Source: Rugamonas sp045984285
GTDB lineage: Bacteria > Pseudomonadota > Gammaproteobacteria > Burkholderiales > Burkholderiaceae_D
Assembly: GCF_045984285.3 (NCBI RefSeq)
Contig: NZ_JBJQIK030000005.1
Location: 248,001-312,000, forward strand
Length of the DNA: 64,000 bases
Direction of reading: 5' to 3'
The notes beneath the pieces were generated by a model. That model had not been told where the DNA came from, did no database searches, and worked only from the letters and a program-made list of their open reading frames with translations. The position numbers and the translations under genes are program-made. Shown one piece after another: positions 8,150 to 16,174 of the stretch (the first letter of the stretch is position 1; each line of letters begins with the position of its first letter).

Positions 8150-9139
8150 ATGCACAAATTTTTTCTCCTGTTGACCGTTCTTGCAGGCTGCGCCAGCGCC
8201 ATGCCTGCATCTGCCGCCGCCGTGAGCGAAGTGCTCACGGCGCAGGGGCACCGCGAGCGGCTGAAGCTCGGCATCCGCCATAAAAAGACCGATGTGAAGG
8301 CCGGCACGGATCCCGTGCTGTTCCTGCACGGCTCTTCGTTCCCGTCCGCGCTGGCCTTCGACTTCCAGATGGAAGGTGGTTCGTGGATGGACCGGTTGGC
8401 CACGCAGGGCTTCGACGTGTACGCGCTGGATTTCCCGGGCTATGGCTTGTCTGGCCGCTATCCCGAAATGTCATCGGGCGCCGCGCATCCGGTGGGGCAG
8501 GCGAGCCAGGTCGCCGATGATGTCGGCCGCGCGGTGGATCTTATCCTGCGCATGACCGGAAAGCGCCGCGTTATCCTGGTCGGCCATTCCTGGGGCGGTT
8601 CCGTGGCCGCGCGCTATGCCGGCCTGCATCCGGAGCGGGTGTCGAAGCTGGTGCTGTTCGCGGCGATCACCGCCCGCAGCGGCGGGACACCGGAGGCCGT
8701 GACAAGCGCCTACGAGGAGCTGACGCCAGAGCAGCGCATCACGGGCATGAACAGCCTTGCGCCGCAGGCCGAACGCCCGCAGCTGGCGCCTGAAGTATTC
8801 AGCCGCTGGGGCGCAGAATGGCTCGCGTCGGATAAAGCGGGCGTCAACGGCAGCAAGGACAAAGTGCGCTTTCCTTCAGGGCCAAGCCAGGACGTTGCGG
8901 ACCTGTCGCAAGGCCGCAGCTACTACGACCCGGCCGCGATCCGCGCCCAGGTACTGCTGGTTCGCGGCGAATGGGACACCTGGCCGAGCCACGACGACTA
9001 CACCGCGCTGCTCGGCAGCCTGCGCAACGCCGCCGGCAAGGACTACCGCGTGATCCGCAAAGGCTCGCACGTGGCGCACCTCGAAGCCTCCCGCCACGAA
9101 CTCTACGCCGAAGTGCTGCGCTTCCTCGCCGCCCCCTGA
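8150..9139 (+). CDS. Secreted or lipid-anchored alpha/beta hydrolase
   Basis: 329-residue alpha/beta-hydrolase-fold enzyme. The oxyanion loop is VLFLHGSSFPS, the nucleophile elbow is GHSWGG with Ser147, the acid is probably Asp in RGEWDTWPSHDD and the base His in KGSHVAHLE, so the triad is complete. The N-terminus MHKFFLLLTVLAGC fits a lipobox (LAGC, Cys14), although cleavage after ASA is also possible. Substrate unknown; ester or lactone hydrolysis is usual in this group. An 8-bp inverted repeat spans 8101-8108 and 8143-8150, the latter overlapping the first base of the start codon. REP-like element B begins 16 bp after the stop. Confidence 0.87.
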   Translation: MHKFFLLLTVLAGCASAMPASAAAVSEVLTAQGHRERLKLGIRHKKTDVKAGTDPVLFLHGSSFPSALAFDFQMEGGSWMDRLATQGFDVYALDFPGYGLSGRYPEMSSGAAHPVGQASQVADDVGRAVDLILRMTGKRRVILVGHSWGGSVAARYAGLHPERVSKLVLFAAITARSGGTPEAVTSAYEELTPEQRITGMNSLAPQAERPQLAPEVFSRWGAEWLASDKAGVNGSKDKVRFPSGPSQDVADLSQGRSYYDPAAIRAQVLLVRGEWDTWPSHDDYTALLGSLRNAAGKDYRVIRKGSHVAHLEASRHELYAEVLRFLAAP

Positions 9140-9154
9140 GTTGCCGCAGACGCA

Positions 9155-9275
9155 TGACACCATGGGGTCAGGCACTGCGGTGTCAGTAATGGCTGAGTCA
9201 GCGACAGCAGGGGCCTGGCCCCAGGGTGTCGCAGACTCAGCCATTGACACCATGGTGCCTGACCCCAGGGTGTCA
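9155..9275. repeat. REP/BIME-like long hairpin element, copy B
   Basis: The whole 121 bp folds back on itself. The outer arms start TGACACC[A/C]TGGGGTCAGGCAC from each end, continue through ATGGCTGAGTC (9189-9199 and complement at 9233-9243) and close on a GGGGCC-T-GGCCCC apex at 9210-9222. The core TGGGGTCAGGCAC is shared with copy A at 1622-1730. The right end supplies the TGA stop of the convergent serine hydrolase gene (9273-9275). Confidence 0.9.
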
Positions 9276-10718
9276 GGGTTGTTTGATGCGGGTGAAGGGG
9301 GCGTTGAAGCTGCCGGCGGTGAGGCGGCCGCTGTTGTTGGGGCCGTCGAAGCGGAGCTCGGCGTCCATCGAGGTGACGAAATAAACACCGCCCGGGCCTG
9401 CGTACAGCGGCTCGGTGGCGCCTTTTTTCAGGGCCACGCGCAGGCCGTCGCCGGCGCGCTCGATGGTGAAGTCGCCCAGGCCGGCGATGCCGTAGGTGCC
9501 GGGCAGGGCGTCCAGTGCCGCTGCGCTCACCGGCACGGATTCGCGCACCCTGGTGCGCTGGGTCGGCCAGTTGTATTCGGCCGCTACCGCGCGCACCATC
9601 GCGCCCGCCAGTTCGCCGCCGCGGTCGCCGTTCGTCATCACTACCACGCCATCGCCGCGCTCGGTATAGGCGACCATCATGTTCTGGTAGCCCGCATTCG
9701 AGCCGCCGTGGCTGAAGCTTTGCTGCTGGCCGCTGCCATCAATCTGCAGGCCGAGGCCGAAATTGTTCATGACGGGCGTGAGCATCAGGTTGGTCATCGA
9801 CTGCGACAGCACTACGTTGGACTGGCCGGCCGCCGAGCGCCGCGTTTCGATGGCGAAGCGGGCCAGGTCGGACGGCGTGGTCCACAGGCCTGCCGCCGCC
9901 TGCTCGGGATAGGTGTGCGGGCCGCCCGCGATCGGCTTGCCCGCCGCATCGTGCGGCAGGGCGGCGCGCGGCAGCAGCTCGGCAGGGAGGGGCTGGGCGA
10001 AGGTGCTGTCCTTCATGCCCAGCGGCGTCAGGACGGTGTCGCGCAGCAGCTGGGTGAAGCCGATGCCGCTGCGTTCGGCCAGCACATACTGGATCACTTC
10101 GTAGCCGCCGCCCGAATATTGCCACTTCGTGCCGGGCTTGCCGCGCGACTGCACGCCGCGGGTATTGGCGGGCGCCGCGCCGTTCAGGATCTGCACCAGC
10201 GTCGGCACCGGCTTGCCGGCCGCATAGCCGGGGAACCCGTGCACCGTCACGCCGCCCGTGTGCGACAGCAGCTGGCGCAGCGTCACCGGCTGGTCGTCGT
10301 ACTGGCGCGGCAGTTTCCATAGTCTGGTGTAGCTGTTGATGTCGCGGTCCAGCGCAAGGGCGCCGTTTTCCACCATCTTGAGCGCGGCCATCGCCGTGAC
10401 CGGCTTGCTGATGGAGGCTGCCTGGAACAGGGTGGCGGGCGTTACCGCCGCGCCGCCCGGCGTCACCACGCCGTAGCCTTTGGTCCATTCGATCTCGCCC
10501 GCGTGAATCACGGCGATGCTGGCGCCGGGCACGCCCAGCCGCGCCATTTCATCGGCCAGCTTCTTGCGCTGCAGCGGCGCACCCTGGACGACGACGGCGG
10601 GTTCCAGCCCTTGCTCGATGTTGGCGATGCGTTGCGCCAGCGCGTCGTCCGCCGCAAAGGCGGTGCTGCTCGTGGCGAGGAGGGTGGCGATGGCCAGCAG
10701 GCGGGCATTCGTTCTCAA
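9273..10718 (-). CDS. Exported class C beta-lactamase-like serine hydrolase
   Basis: 481-residue protein with signal peptide (MRTNARLLAIATLLATSSTAFA). The beta-lactamase/penicillin-binding fold is shown by S102-x-x-K105 (AASISKPVTAMAALKMVE), the second motif YSG in KWQYSGGGYEVIQYV, and the C-terminal HGGSNAGY replacing the K-T-G triad. A final C-terminal beta-rich domain (from about residue 390, LPGTYGIAGLGDFTIER) is the lipocalin-like extension of the EstB/LACTB/D-aminopeptidase group. Likely an esterase or peptidase and not a true antibiotic resistance enzyme. Its stop codon lies in REP-like element B, and it is divergent from gltX. Confidence 0.88.
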   Translation of the reverse strand: MRTNARLLAIATLLATSSTAFAADDALAQRIANIEQGLEPAVVVQGAPLQRKKLADEMARLGVPGASIAVIHAGEIEWTKGYGVVTPGGAAVTPATLFQAASISKPVTAMAALKMVENGALALDRDINSYTRLWKLPRQYDDQPVTLRQLLSHTGGVTVHGFPGYAAGKPVPTLVQILNGAAPANTRGVQSRGKPGTKWQYSGGGYEVIQYVLAERSGIGFTQLLRDTVLTPLGMKDSTFAQPLPAELLPRAALPHDAAGKPIAGGPHTYPEQAAAGLWTTPSDLARFAIETRRSAAGQSNVVLSQSMTNLMLTPVMNNFGLGLQIDGSGQQQSFSHGGSNAGYQNMMVAYTERGDGVVVMTNGDRGGELAGAMVRAVAAEYNWPTQRTRVRESVPVSAAALDALPGTYGIAGLGDFTIERAGDGLRVALKKGATEPLYAGPGGVYFVTSMDAELRFDGPNNSGRLTAGSFNAPFTRIKQP

Positions 10719-10803
10719 GAGGCGGCTCCCTTATTGTTGTGACATCCGAGTATATGCCAGATACGGGTAAAATATCGCCTTTACCCTATTGCTTTGTACT
10801 GAG

Positions 10804-12213
10804 ATGACCACTGCTCCAGCAACTCCCGTCCGTACCCGGTTCGCGCCCAGCCCGACCGGTTTCCTGCACCTCGGCGGCGCGCGCACCGCGCTTTATTCCT
10901 GGGCCTTCGCACGCCATTTCGGCGGCACTTTCGTGCTGCGAATCGAGGATACCGACCTGGAACGTTCGACGCCGGAAGCGGTGCAGGCCATCCTCGACGG
11001 CATGAAATGGCTGGGCCTGGACCACGACGAGGGCCCGTTCTACCAGATGCAGCGCATGGACCGCTACCGTGAAGTGGTGGCCCAGATGCTGAAGGAAGGC
11101 ACGGCCTACCACTGCTATTCCTCGCCGGAGGAAGTGGAAGCGATGCGCGAGCGCATGCGCGCCGCCGGCGAGAAGCCGCGCTATGACGGCACCTGGCGTC
11201 CGGAAGAGGGCAAGACCCTGCCGCCGGTGCCGGCCGGCCGCAAGCCGGTGGTGCGCTTCAGGAACCCGCTGGATGGCGACGTGACCTGGCATGACGTGGT
11301 GAAGGGCGAGATCACCATCTCCAACAAGGAGCTGGACGACCTGGTCATCGCGCGCCCGGACGGCACCCCCACCTATAACTTCTGCGTGGCGGTGGACGAC
11401 TGGGACATGCGCATCACCCACGTGCTGCGCGGCGACGACCACGTGAACAACACCCCGCGCCAGATCAATATCCTGCGCGCCATCGGGGCGCCGCTGCCGC
11501 AATACGGCCATCTGCCGATGATTCTCGGTTCCGATGGCCAGAAGCTGTCCAAGCGCCACGGCGCCGTCAGCGTGATGGAATATCCGGCCCAGGGCTACCT
11601 GCCGGAAGCCATGCTGAACTACCTGGCCCGCCTGGGCTGGAGCCACGGCGACGACGAAGTGTTCTCGATGGCGCAGTTCTGCGAGTGGTTCAACCTGGAG
11701 CACCTGACCGCATCGGCCGCCCAGTTCAACAACGAAAAACTGGCCTGGCTGAACAACTACTGGATCAAGCAGGCCGACAACAACCGCCTGGCCGGGCTCG
11801 CCAAGCCGAAGCTGGAAGCCGACGGCGCCGATTTCAACGGCGCGCCGGAGCTGCCGGTGGTGCTGGCCCTGCTGAAGGAGCGCACCAACACCATCAACGA
11901 GCTGGCCGATGCCGCCATGCTGTTCTATCGCCAGCCGCAGCCGGACGCAGCCCTGATGGCCCAGCACTTCACGGATGCGGTGAAACCGGCCCTGGCCGCA
12001 TTCGCCGAGCGCATCAAGACCGTGGAATGGAGCAAGGAAGCGATCGCCGCCATGATCAAGGAAGTGCTGGCGGCCCATGGCCTGAAGATGCCGCAAATCG
12101 CCATGCCGCTGCGCCTGATTATCACCGGCCAGCTGCAGACGCCGGCCATCGACGCCGTGCTGCAGGTGTTCGGCCGTGACACGGTGAGCGCACGTCTCGC
12201 AAAATATCTCTGA
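10804..12213 (+). CDS. gltX: Glutamate--tRNA ligase
   Basis: Charges tRNA-Glu; fitting, as three tRNA-Glu genes lie just downstream. The 469 residues start MTTAPATPVRTRFAPSPTG. Class I landmarks are the HIGH-equivalent FLHLGGARTALYSW and the KMSKS-equivalent GQKLSKRHGAVSV. The anticodon-binding alpha-helical domain occupies the last third (from about residue 325). ATG 10804 is chosen; a TTG at 10789 would add five residues. Length is normal for the discriminating bacterial enzyme. It ends 62 bp before tRNA-Ala, which has its own promoter. Confidence 0.97.
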   Translation: MTTAPATPVRTRFAPSPTGFLHLGGARTALYSWAFARHFGGTFVLRIEDTDLERSTPEAVQAILDGMKWLGLDHDEGPFYQMQRMDRYREVVAQMLKEGTAYHCYSSPEEVEAMRERMRAAGEKPRYDGTWRPEEGKTLPPVPAGRKPVVRFRNPLDGDVTWHDVVKGEITISNKELDDLVIARPDGTPTYNFCVAVDDWDMRITHVLRGDDHVNNTPRQINILRAIGAPLPQYGHLPMILGSDGQKLSKRHGAVSVMEYPAQGYLPEAMLNYLARLGWSHGDDEVFSMAQFCEWFNLEHLTASAAQFNNEKLAWLNNYWIKQADNNRLAGLAKPKLEADGADFNGAPELPVVLALLKERTNTINELADAAMLFYRQPQPDAALMAQHFTDAVKPALAAFAERIKTVEWSKEAIAAMIKEVLAAHGLKMPQIAMPLRLIITGQLQTPAIDAVLQVFGRDTVSARLAKYL

Positions 12214-12230
12214 AACTTGCAAATGTGCAT

Positions 12231-12258
12231 TTGCATTTCCCGGAAGAGCTGCTATACT
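12231..12258 (+). promoter_or_regulatory. Sigma-70-type promoter of the tRNA cluster
   Basis: TTGCAT (12231-12236) and TATACT (12253-12258) are separated by 16 bp. The expected start is near 12265, about 11 bp before the first tRNA-Ala, as usual for stable RNA promoters. Confidence 0.65.
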
Positions 12259-12275
12259 TCTGTCTCTTCGCAAAC

Positions 12276-12351
<76 letters not shown>

Positions 12352-12377
12352 GTTTGCAGAAGGAAAAGCAGTCCGCG

Positions 12378-12453
12378 GTCCCCATCGTCTAGAGGCCTAG
12401 GACATCACCCTTTCACGGTGAGTACCGGGGTTCGAATCCCCGTGGGGACGCCA
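12378..12453 (+). tRNA. tRNA-Glu (TTC), copy 1
   Basis: 76-nt cloverleaf starting GTCCCCATCGTCTAGAGGCC. The anticodon loop CTTTCAC gives anticodon TTC; the T-arm is GGGGTTCGAATCCCC and CCA is encoded. It follows tRNA-Ala copy 1 by 26 bp in the same transcript. Confidence 0.97.
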
Positions 12454-12486
12454 GAGTGCGAAGCAGTAAAGCTTGTTTGTATGCGA

Positions 12487-12562
<76 letters not shown>

Positions 12563-12582
12563 GCTACAAACAATCGTCCAGG

Positions 12583-12658
12583 GTCCCCATCGTCTAGAGG
12601 CCTAGGACATCACCCTTTCACGGTGAGTACCGGGGTTCGAATCCCCGTGGGGACGCCA
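12583..12658 (+). tRNA. tRNA-Glu (TTC), copy 2
   Basis: Identical to the tRNA-Glu genes at 12378 and 17866, anticodon TTC, CCA encoded. It is the last tRNA of the cluster and is followed at once by an intrinsic terminator. Confidence 0.97.
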
Positions 12659-12669
12659 GAATTCGAATG

Positions 12670-12695
12670 AAAAAGCCGCCTTGTGCGGCTTTTTT
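12670..12695 (+). terminator. Intrinsic terminator of the tRNA cluster
   Basis: AAAAAGCCGC (12670-12679) pairs with GCGGCTTTTT (from 12685) across CTTGT, then T-rich sequence continues. It is nearly the same hairpin as the one after the third tRNA-Glu at 17961. Confidence 0.92.
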
Positions 12696-12716
12696 ATTTT
12701 TATTTTCAGTTTTCAT

Positions 12717-12777
12717 TTGACGGAACTCCAAGCGTGACCTACGTTCTAAAGAGGACGCAGGTAAACACCTGAGGAGG
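12717..12777 (+). promoter_or_regulatory. Putative promoter region of the oxidase operon
   Basis: Two readings overlap. A sigma-70 form is TTGACG (12717-12722), a 17-bp spacer and TACGTT (12740-12745). An ECF/RpoE-like form is GAACTC (12723-12728), 16 bp and TCTAA (12745-12749), close to GAACTT-N16-TCTGA. Downstream, CAGGT-AAAC-ACCTG (12758-12771) is a perfect 5-bp dyad just before the GAGGAGG ribosome-binding site (12771-12777). Confidence 0.45.
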
Positions 12778-12782
12778 CGCAA

Positions 12783-13283
12783 ATGGAACTTCGACTGCAT
12801 TCGCATCGCTGGATCCCGCGTCAGGCGGACATGGTTGTGGCTGCTATCGCCGGCTTCGGCGCGGGCGGCATCCTGATGCTGGCTGAACTCGCCTTTTCCG
12901 CGGCCATGGGCCTCGACCCCTGGCGAGCGCCGCGCCTGATCGCCGCGCTGCTGATGGGGCATGAGGTGCTGCAGGACGGCGGCTACAGCCTCAGCGTACT
13001 GACCTCGGCGCTCATCGTGCACTACCTGCTGGGCATGGCCTTCGCCATGGTGCTGGCCGCCGTGATTGCGCCGTTCCGGCTCGATTCGAGCCTGGGCATG
13101 GTGCTGATGGCGGGCTTCATGTTCGGCCTGCTGCTTTACCTGTTCAATTTTTACCTGATGACGAGTGTGCTGCCGTGGTTCGTGGAACTGCGCGGCGGCT
13201 ACACGCTGCTGGGCCATGTGGTGTTCGGCATGGCGGCGGCCTTCATCTACCGGATGCTCGAACGGCCAGGACGGCAGGCCTGA
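12783..13283 (+). CDS. Integral membrane protein heading the oxidase operon
   Basis: 166-residue protein with four likely membrane spans: about 17-40 (VVAAIAGFGAGGILMLAEL), 72-100 (LTSALIVHYLLGMAFAMVLA), 104-130 and 140-158. Between spans 1 and 2 lies an amphipathic loop with MGLDPWRAPRLIAALLMG. I do not recognise a named family. It starts the oxidase operon, with a strong GAGGAGG ribosome-binding site. Its stop is one base before the coxB start, so translational coupling is likely. A role in oxidase assembly or as an accessory subunit is inference from position only. Confidence 0.82.
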   Translation: MELRLHSHRWIPRQADMVVAAIAGFGAGGILMLAELAFSAAMGLDPWRAPRLIAALLMGHEVLQDGGYSLSVLTSALIVHYLLGMAFAMVLAAVIAPFRLDSSLGMVLMAGFMFGLLLYLFNFYLMTSVLPWFVELRGGYTLLGHVVFGMAAAFIYRMLERPGRQA

Positions 13284-13284
13284 A

Positions 13285-14385
13285 ATGGCCACCGCACTGG
13301 CGCTGGCGCTGGTGGCCATTGCCATCGGCGCGCTGGCCTTCCATTTCGCCAGCCCCTGGTGGCTCACGCCCATCGCCTCCAACTGGCATGCGATGGACGA
13401 TGCCCTCATGCTCACGCTGGTCGTGACCGGCGTGGTGTTTATCGTCCTGCACCTGTTCATTGCCTGGGCCGTGCTGCGCTACCGCCACCGGGCAGGCCGC
13501 ATTGCGTCGCCCGAACATGGCAACCGCAAGCTGGAATGGTGGCTGATCGGGCTCACCACCGCCGGCATCATCGGCCTGCTGGCGCCGGGGCTGACCGTAT
13601 ATGCGCGCCTGATCGACCCGCCGCCGGATGCCATGGTGTTCGAGGTCATGGGCCAGCAGTGGCAATGGCATTACCGCCTGCCGGGCAAGGATGGCAAGCT
13701 GGGTGTTACCGATGTGCGCTTCATGCAGCTCGCCAATCCCTTCGGCATCAACCCGGAAGACCCGAACGGCCAGGACGACGTGCTGGTGGACGGCCAGGAG
13801 CTGCACCTGCCGCTGCACCGTCCCGCGCTGGCGCAGCTGCGCGCGCAGGACGTGCTGCACGACTTCTATGTGCCCCAGTTCCGCACCCGCATGAATATGG
13901 TGCCGGGCATGGTCACGCATTTCTGGTTCACGCCCACGCGCGCCGGCCGTTTCGAGGTGCTGTGCGCGCAGCTGTGCGGGGTGGGGCATTCGAATATGCG
14001 CAGCGCAGTGGTGGTGGAGGAAATGGCGGCCTATGAGGCCTGGCTGGCGCGCCAGCCGACCTTCGGCGGCGGCACTCCGGCGGGTATGGGCGGTCCGCCC
14101 GAACCGGGCAAGCAGGGGCGGCTGCTGGCGCAGGCCAAAGGCTGCATCGCCTGCCACAGCGTGGACGGCAGCCCGGGCGTGGGGCCGAGCTGGAAGGGGC
14201 TGTACGGTCGCAGCGAAACCATGGCGGACGGCGCCCAGCTCAAGGTGGACGATGCCTACCTGCAGGAGGCGATCGCGCAGCCGCAGGCCCGCATCGTCAA
14301 GGGCTATGCGCCGGTGATGCCGCCGGCCGAGCTGAGCGAGGCGGAGCTGGCCGCGCTGGTCGATTACATCAAGTCGGTGCATTGA
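13285..14385 (+). CDS. coxB: Cytochrome c oxidase subunit II with fused cytochrome c domain (caa3 type)
   Basis: Receives electrons and passes them through the CuA centre to subunit I. The 366-residue protein has two N-terminal transmembrane helices. A cupredoxin domain follows with the CuA ligand set C227-x3-C231-x3-H235-x2-M238 (CAQLCGVGHSNM). A C-terminal cytochrome c domain has C287-x2-C290-H291 (CIACH) and a distal heme-ligand Met in APVMPP. The fused cytochrome marks a caa3-type oxidase that needs no separate soluble donor. An upstream in-frame extension overlaps the previous gene and is rejected; ATG 13285 directly follows the previous stop. Confidence 0.95.
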   Translation: MATALALALVAIAIGALAFHFASPWWLTPIASNWHAMDDALMLTLVVTGVVFIVLHLFIAWAVLRYRHRAGRIASPEHGNRKLEWWLIGLTTAGIIGLLAPGLTVYARLIDPPPDAMVFEVMGQQWQWHYRLPGKDGKLGVTDVRFMQLANPFGINPEDPNGQDDVLVDGQELHLPLHRPALAQLRAQDVLHDFYVPQFRTRMNMVPGMVTHFWFTPTRAGRFEVLCAQLCGVGHSNMRSAVVVEEMAAYEAWLARQPTFGGGTPAGMGGPPEPGKQGRLLAQAKGCIACHSVDGSPGVGPSWKGLYGRSETMADGAQLKVDDAYLQEAIAQPQARIVKGYAPVMPPAELSEAELAALVDYIKSVH

Positions 14386-14407
14386 GGACGGATGCGAAGG
14401 AGGGGCG

Positions 14408-16174
14408 ATGGCATACGGCAGCCACACGCATGCGGAGCACGGCGCTCCGGCCAGCTTCTGGACGCGCTATGTCTGGAGCCAGGACCATAAGGTCATCGCC
14501 GTCCAGTACACGCTGACCGCGCTGGTGGTGGGCGTGATCGGCATTATCCTGTCCGACCTGATGCGGCTGCAGCTGGGCTATCCCGGCAAGTTCTCCTTCA
14601 TCGACCCGGCCAGCTATTACCAGTTCATCACCATGCACGGCATGATCATGGTGATCTACCTGCTCACGGCCATCTTCCTCGGCGGCTTCGGCAATTACCT
14701 GATTCCGCTGATGGTGGGCGCGCGCGACATGGTGTTCCCCTTCCTCAACATGCTGAGCTATTGGTTCTACCTGCTGGCCGTGCTGATCCTGATCGGCAGC
14801 TTCTTCGTGCCCGGCGGCCCCACCGGCGCAGGCTGGACCCTGTACCCGCCGCAGGCCATCCTGCCCGGCACCCCGGGCGTCGAAATGGGCATCATCGTCA
14901 TGCTGGTCTCGCTGCTGGTGTTCATTGCGGCGGCCACCATGGGCGGCCTCAATTACGTGACCACCATCCTGCAGGCGCGCACGCGCGGCATGACGCTGAT
15001 GCGCATGCCGCTGACGGTATGGGGCATCTTCATCGCCACCATCCTCGCGCTGCTGGCTTTCCCGGCCCTGTTCGTGAGCGGCGTGATGATGCTGCTGGAC
15101 CGCACCCTGCACACCAGCTTCTTCATGCCCGCGCTGCTGTCGATGGGGCAGGCCTTGCCCTACAAGGGCGGCAGCCCGCTGCTGTTCCAGCACCTGTTCT
15201 GGTTCTTCGGCCATCCGGAAGTGTATATCGTGGCGCTGCCGGCCTTCGGCATCATCTCCGACCTGATCAGCGTGCACGCGCGCAAATGCATCTTCGGCTA
15301 CCGCATGATGGTGTGGGCGATCGTGGTGATCGGCGCGCTCAGCTTCGTGGTCTGGGCCCACCATATGTATGTCAGCGGCATGCATCCCTGGTTCGGCTTC
15401 TTCTTCGCCGTTTCCACGCTGGTGATCGCGGTGCCCACCGCCATCAAGGTGTATAACTGGACGCTGACCCTGTGGCGCGGCGATATCCACATGACGGTGC
15501 CGATGCTGTTTGCGCTGGGCTTCATCAGCACCTTCCTGATCGGCGGCCTGACCGGGCTGTTCCTGGGCAACGTGAGCGTCGATATCCCGCTGTCGAACAC
15601 CTATTTCGTGGTGGCCCACTTCCACATGGTGATGGGCGTGTCGCCGGTGCTGGCCGTGTTCGGCGGGCTGTATCACTGGTTCCCCAAAGTGAGCGGACGC
15701 ATGTACAGCGAACGCATGGGGCAGGTGCACTTCTGGATCACCTTCCTCGGTTCCTACGCCATCTTCTTCCCCATGCATTATCTCGGCCTGCTCGGCATGC
15801 CGCGCCGCTACTACGCCTACGAGAACTACCAGTTCATTCCGCCCTCGGCGCAGTGGATGAATGAATTCATCACGGTGGCCGCCCTGGTGGTGGGGCTGGC
15901 CCAGCTGCTGTTCCTGTTCAACCTGGGCTGGAGCAGTTTCCGCGGCCGTGCCGCGGGCGGCAACCCCTGGCGTGCGGCCAGCCTCGAATGGCACACGCCG
16001 CAGACCCCGCCCGCGCACGGCAACTGGGGCCCGGAGCTGCCCGTGGTCTACCGTGGCGCCTACAGCTACGGCCGCAGCGGCGAGCAGGGGGATTATGTGC
16101 CGCAGAATGTGGGCCCGGAAGAGGACGATGAGGAAGCTTATGCGGCGGCGCCGGGCAAGGGAGCGCCATCGTGA
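14408..16174 (+). CDS. coxA: Cytochrome c oxidase subunit I
   Basis: Catalytic heme-copper subunit, 588 residues, 12 transmembrane helices. The CuB/heme a3 region has H269-P-E271-V-Y273 (FFGHPEVYIVALPAFGI), giving the His-Tyr cofactor and the D-channel Glu of A1-type oxidases. Further landmarks are MHGMIMVIYLLTA, the ARDMVFPFLN loop, WAHHMYVSGM with the CuB His pair, and HFHMVMG with the heme ligands. A GAAGGAGGG ribosome-binding site precedes the ATG. The C-terminal 60 residues are an acidic, soluble tail. It reduces oxygen to water and pumps protons at the inner membrane. Confidence 0.97.
   Translation: MAYGSHTHAEHGAPASFWTRYVWSQDHKVIAVQYTLTALVVGVIGIILSDLMRLQLGYPGKFSFIDPASYYQFITMHGMIMVIYLLTAIFLGGFGNYLIPLMVGARDMVFPFLNMLSYWFYLLAVLILIGSFFVPGGPTGAGWTLYPPQAILPGTPGVEMGIIVMLVSLLVFIAAATMGGLNYVTTILQARTRGMTLMRMPLTVWGIFIATILALLAFPALFVSGVMMLLDRTLHTSFFMPALLSMGQALPYKGGSPLLFQHLFWFFGHPEVYIVALPAFGIISDLISVHARKCIFGYRMMVWAIVVIGALSFVVWAHHMYVSGMHPWFGFFFAVSTLVIAVPTAIKVYNWTLTLWRGDIHMTVPMLFALGFISTFLIGGLTGLFLGNVSVDIPLSNTYFVVAHFHMVMGVSPVLAVFGGLYHWFPKVSGRMYSERMGQVHFWITFLGSYAIFFPMHYLGLLGMPRRYYAYENYQFIPPSAQWMNEFITVAALVVGLAQLLFLFNLGWSSFRGRAAGGNPWRAASLEWHTPQTPPAHGNWGPELPVVYRGAYSYGRSGEQGDYVPQNVGPEEDDEEAYAAAPGKGAPS

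Noticed and set aside
9273..10718. Antibiotic resistance beta-lactamase
   Set aside because: The third motif is HGG and not K-T-G, and the C-terminal lipocalin-like extension fits esterase/peptidase relatives.
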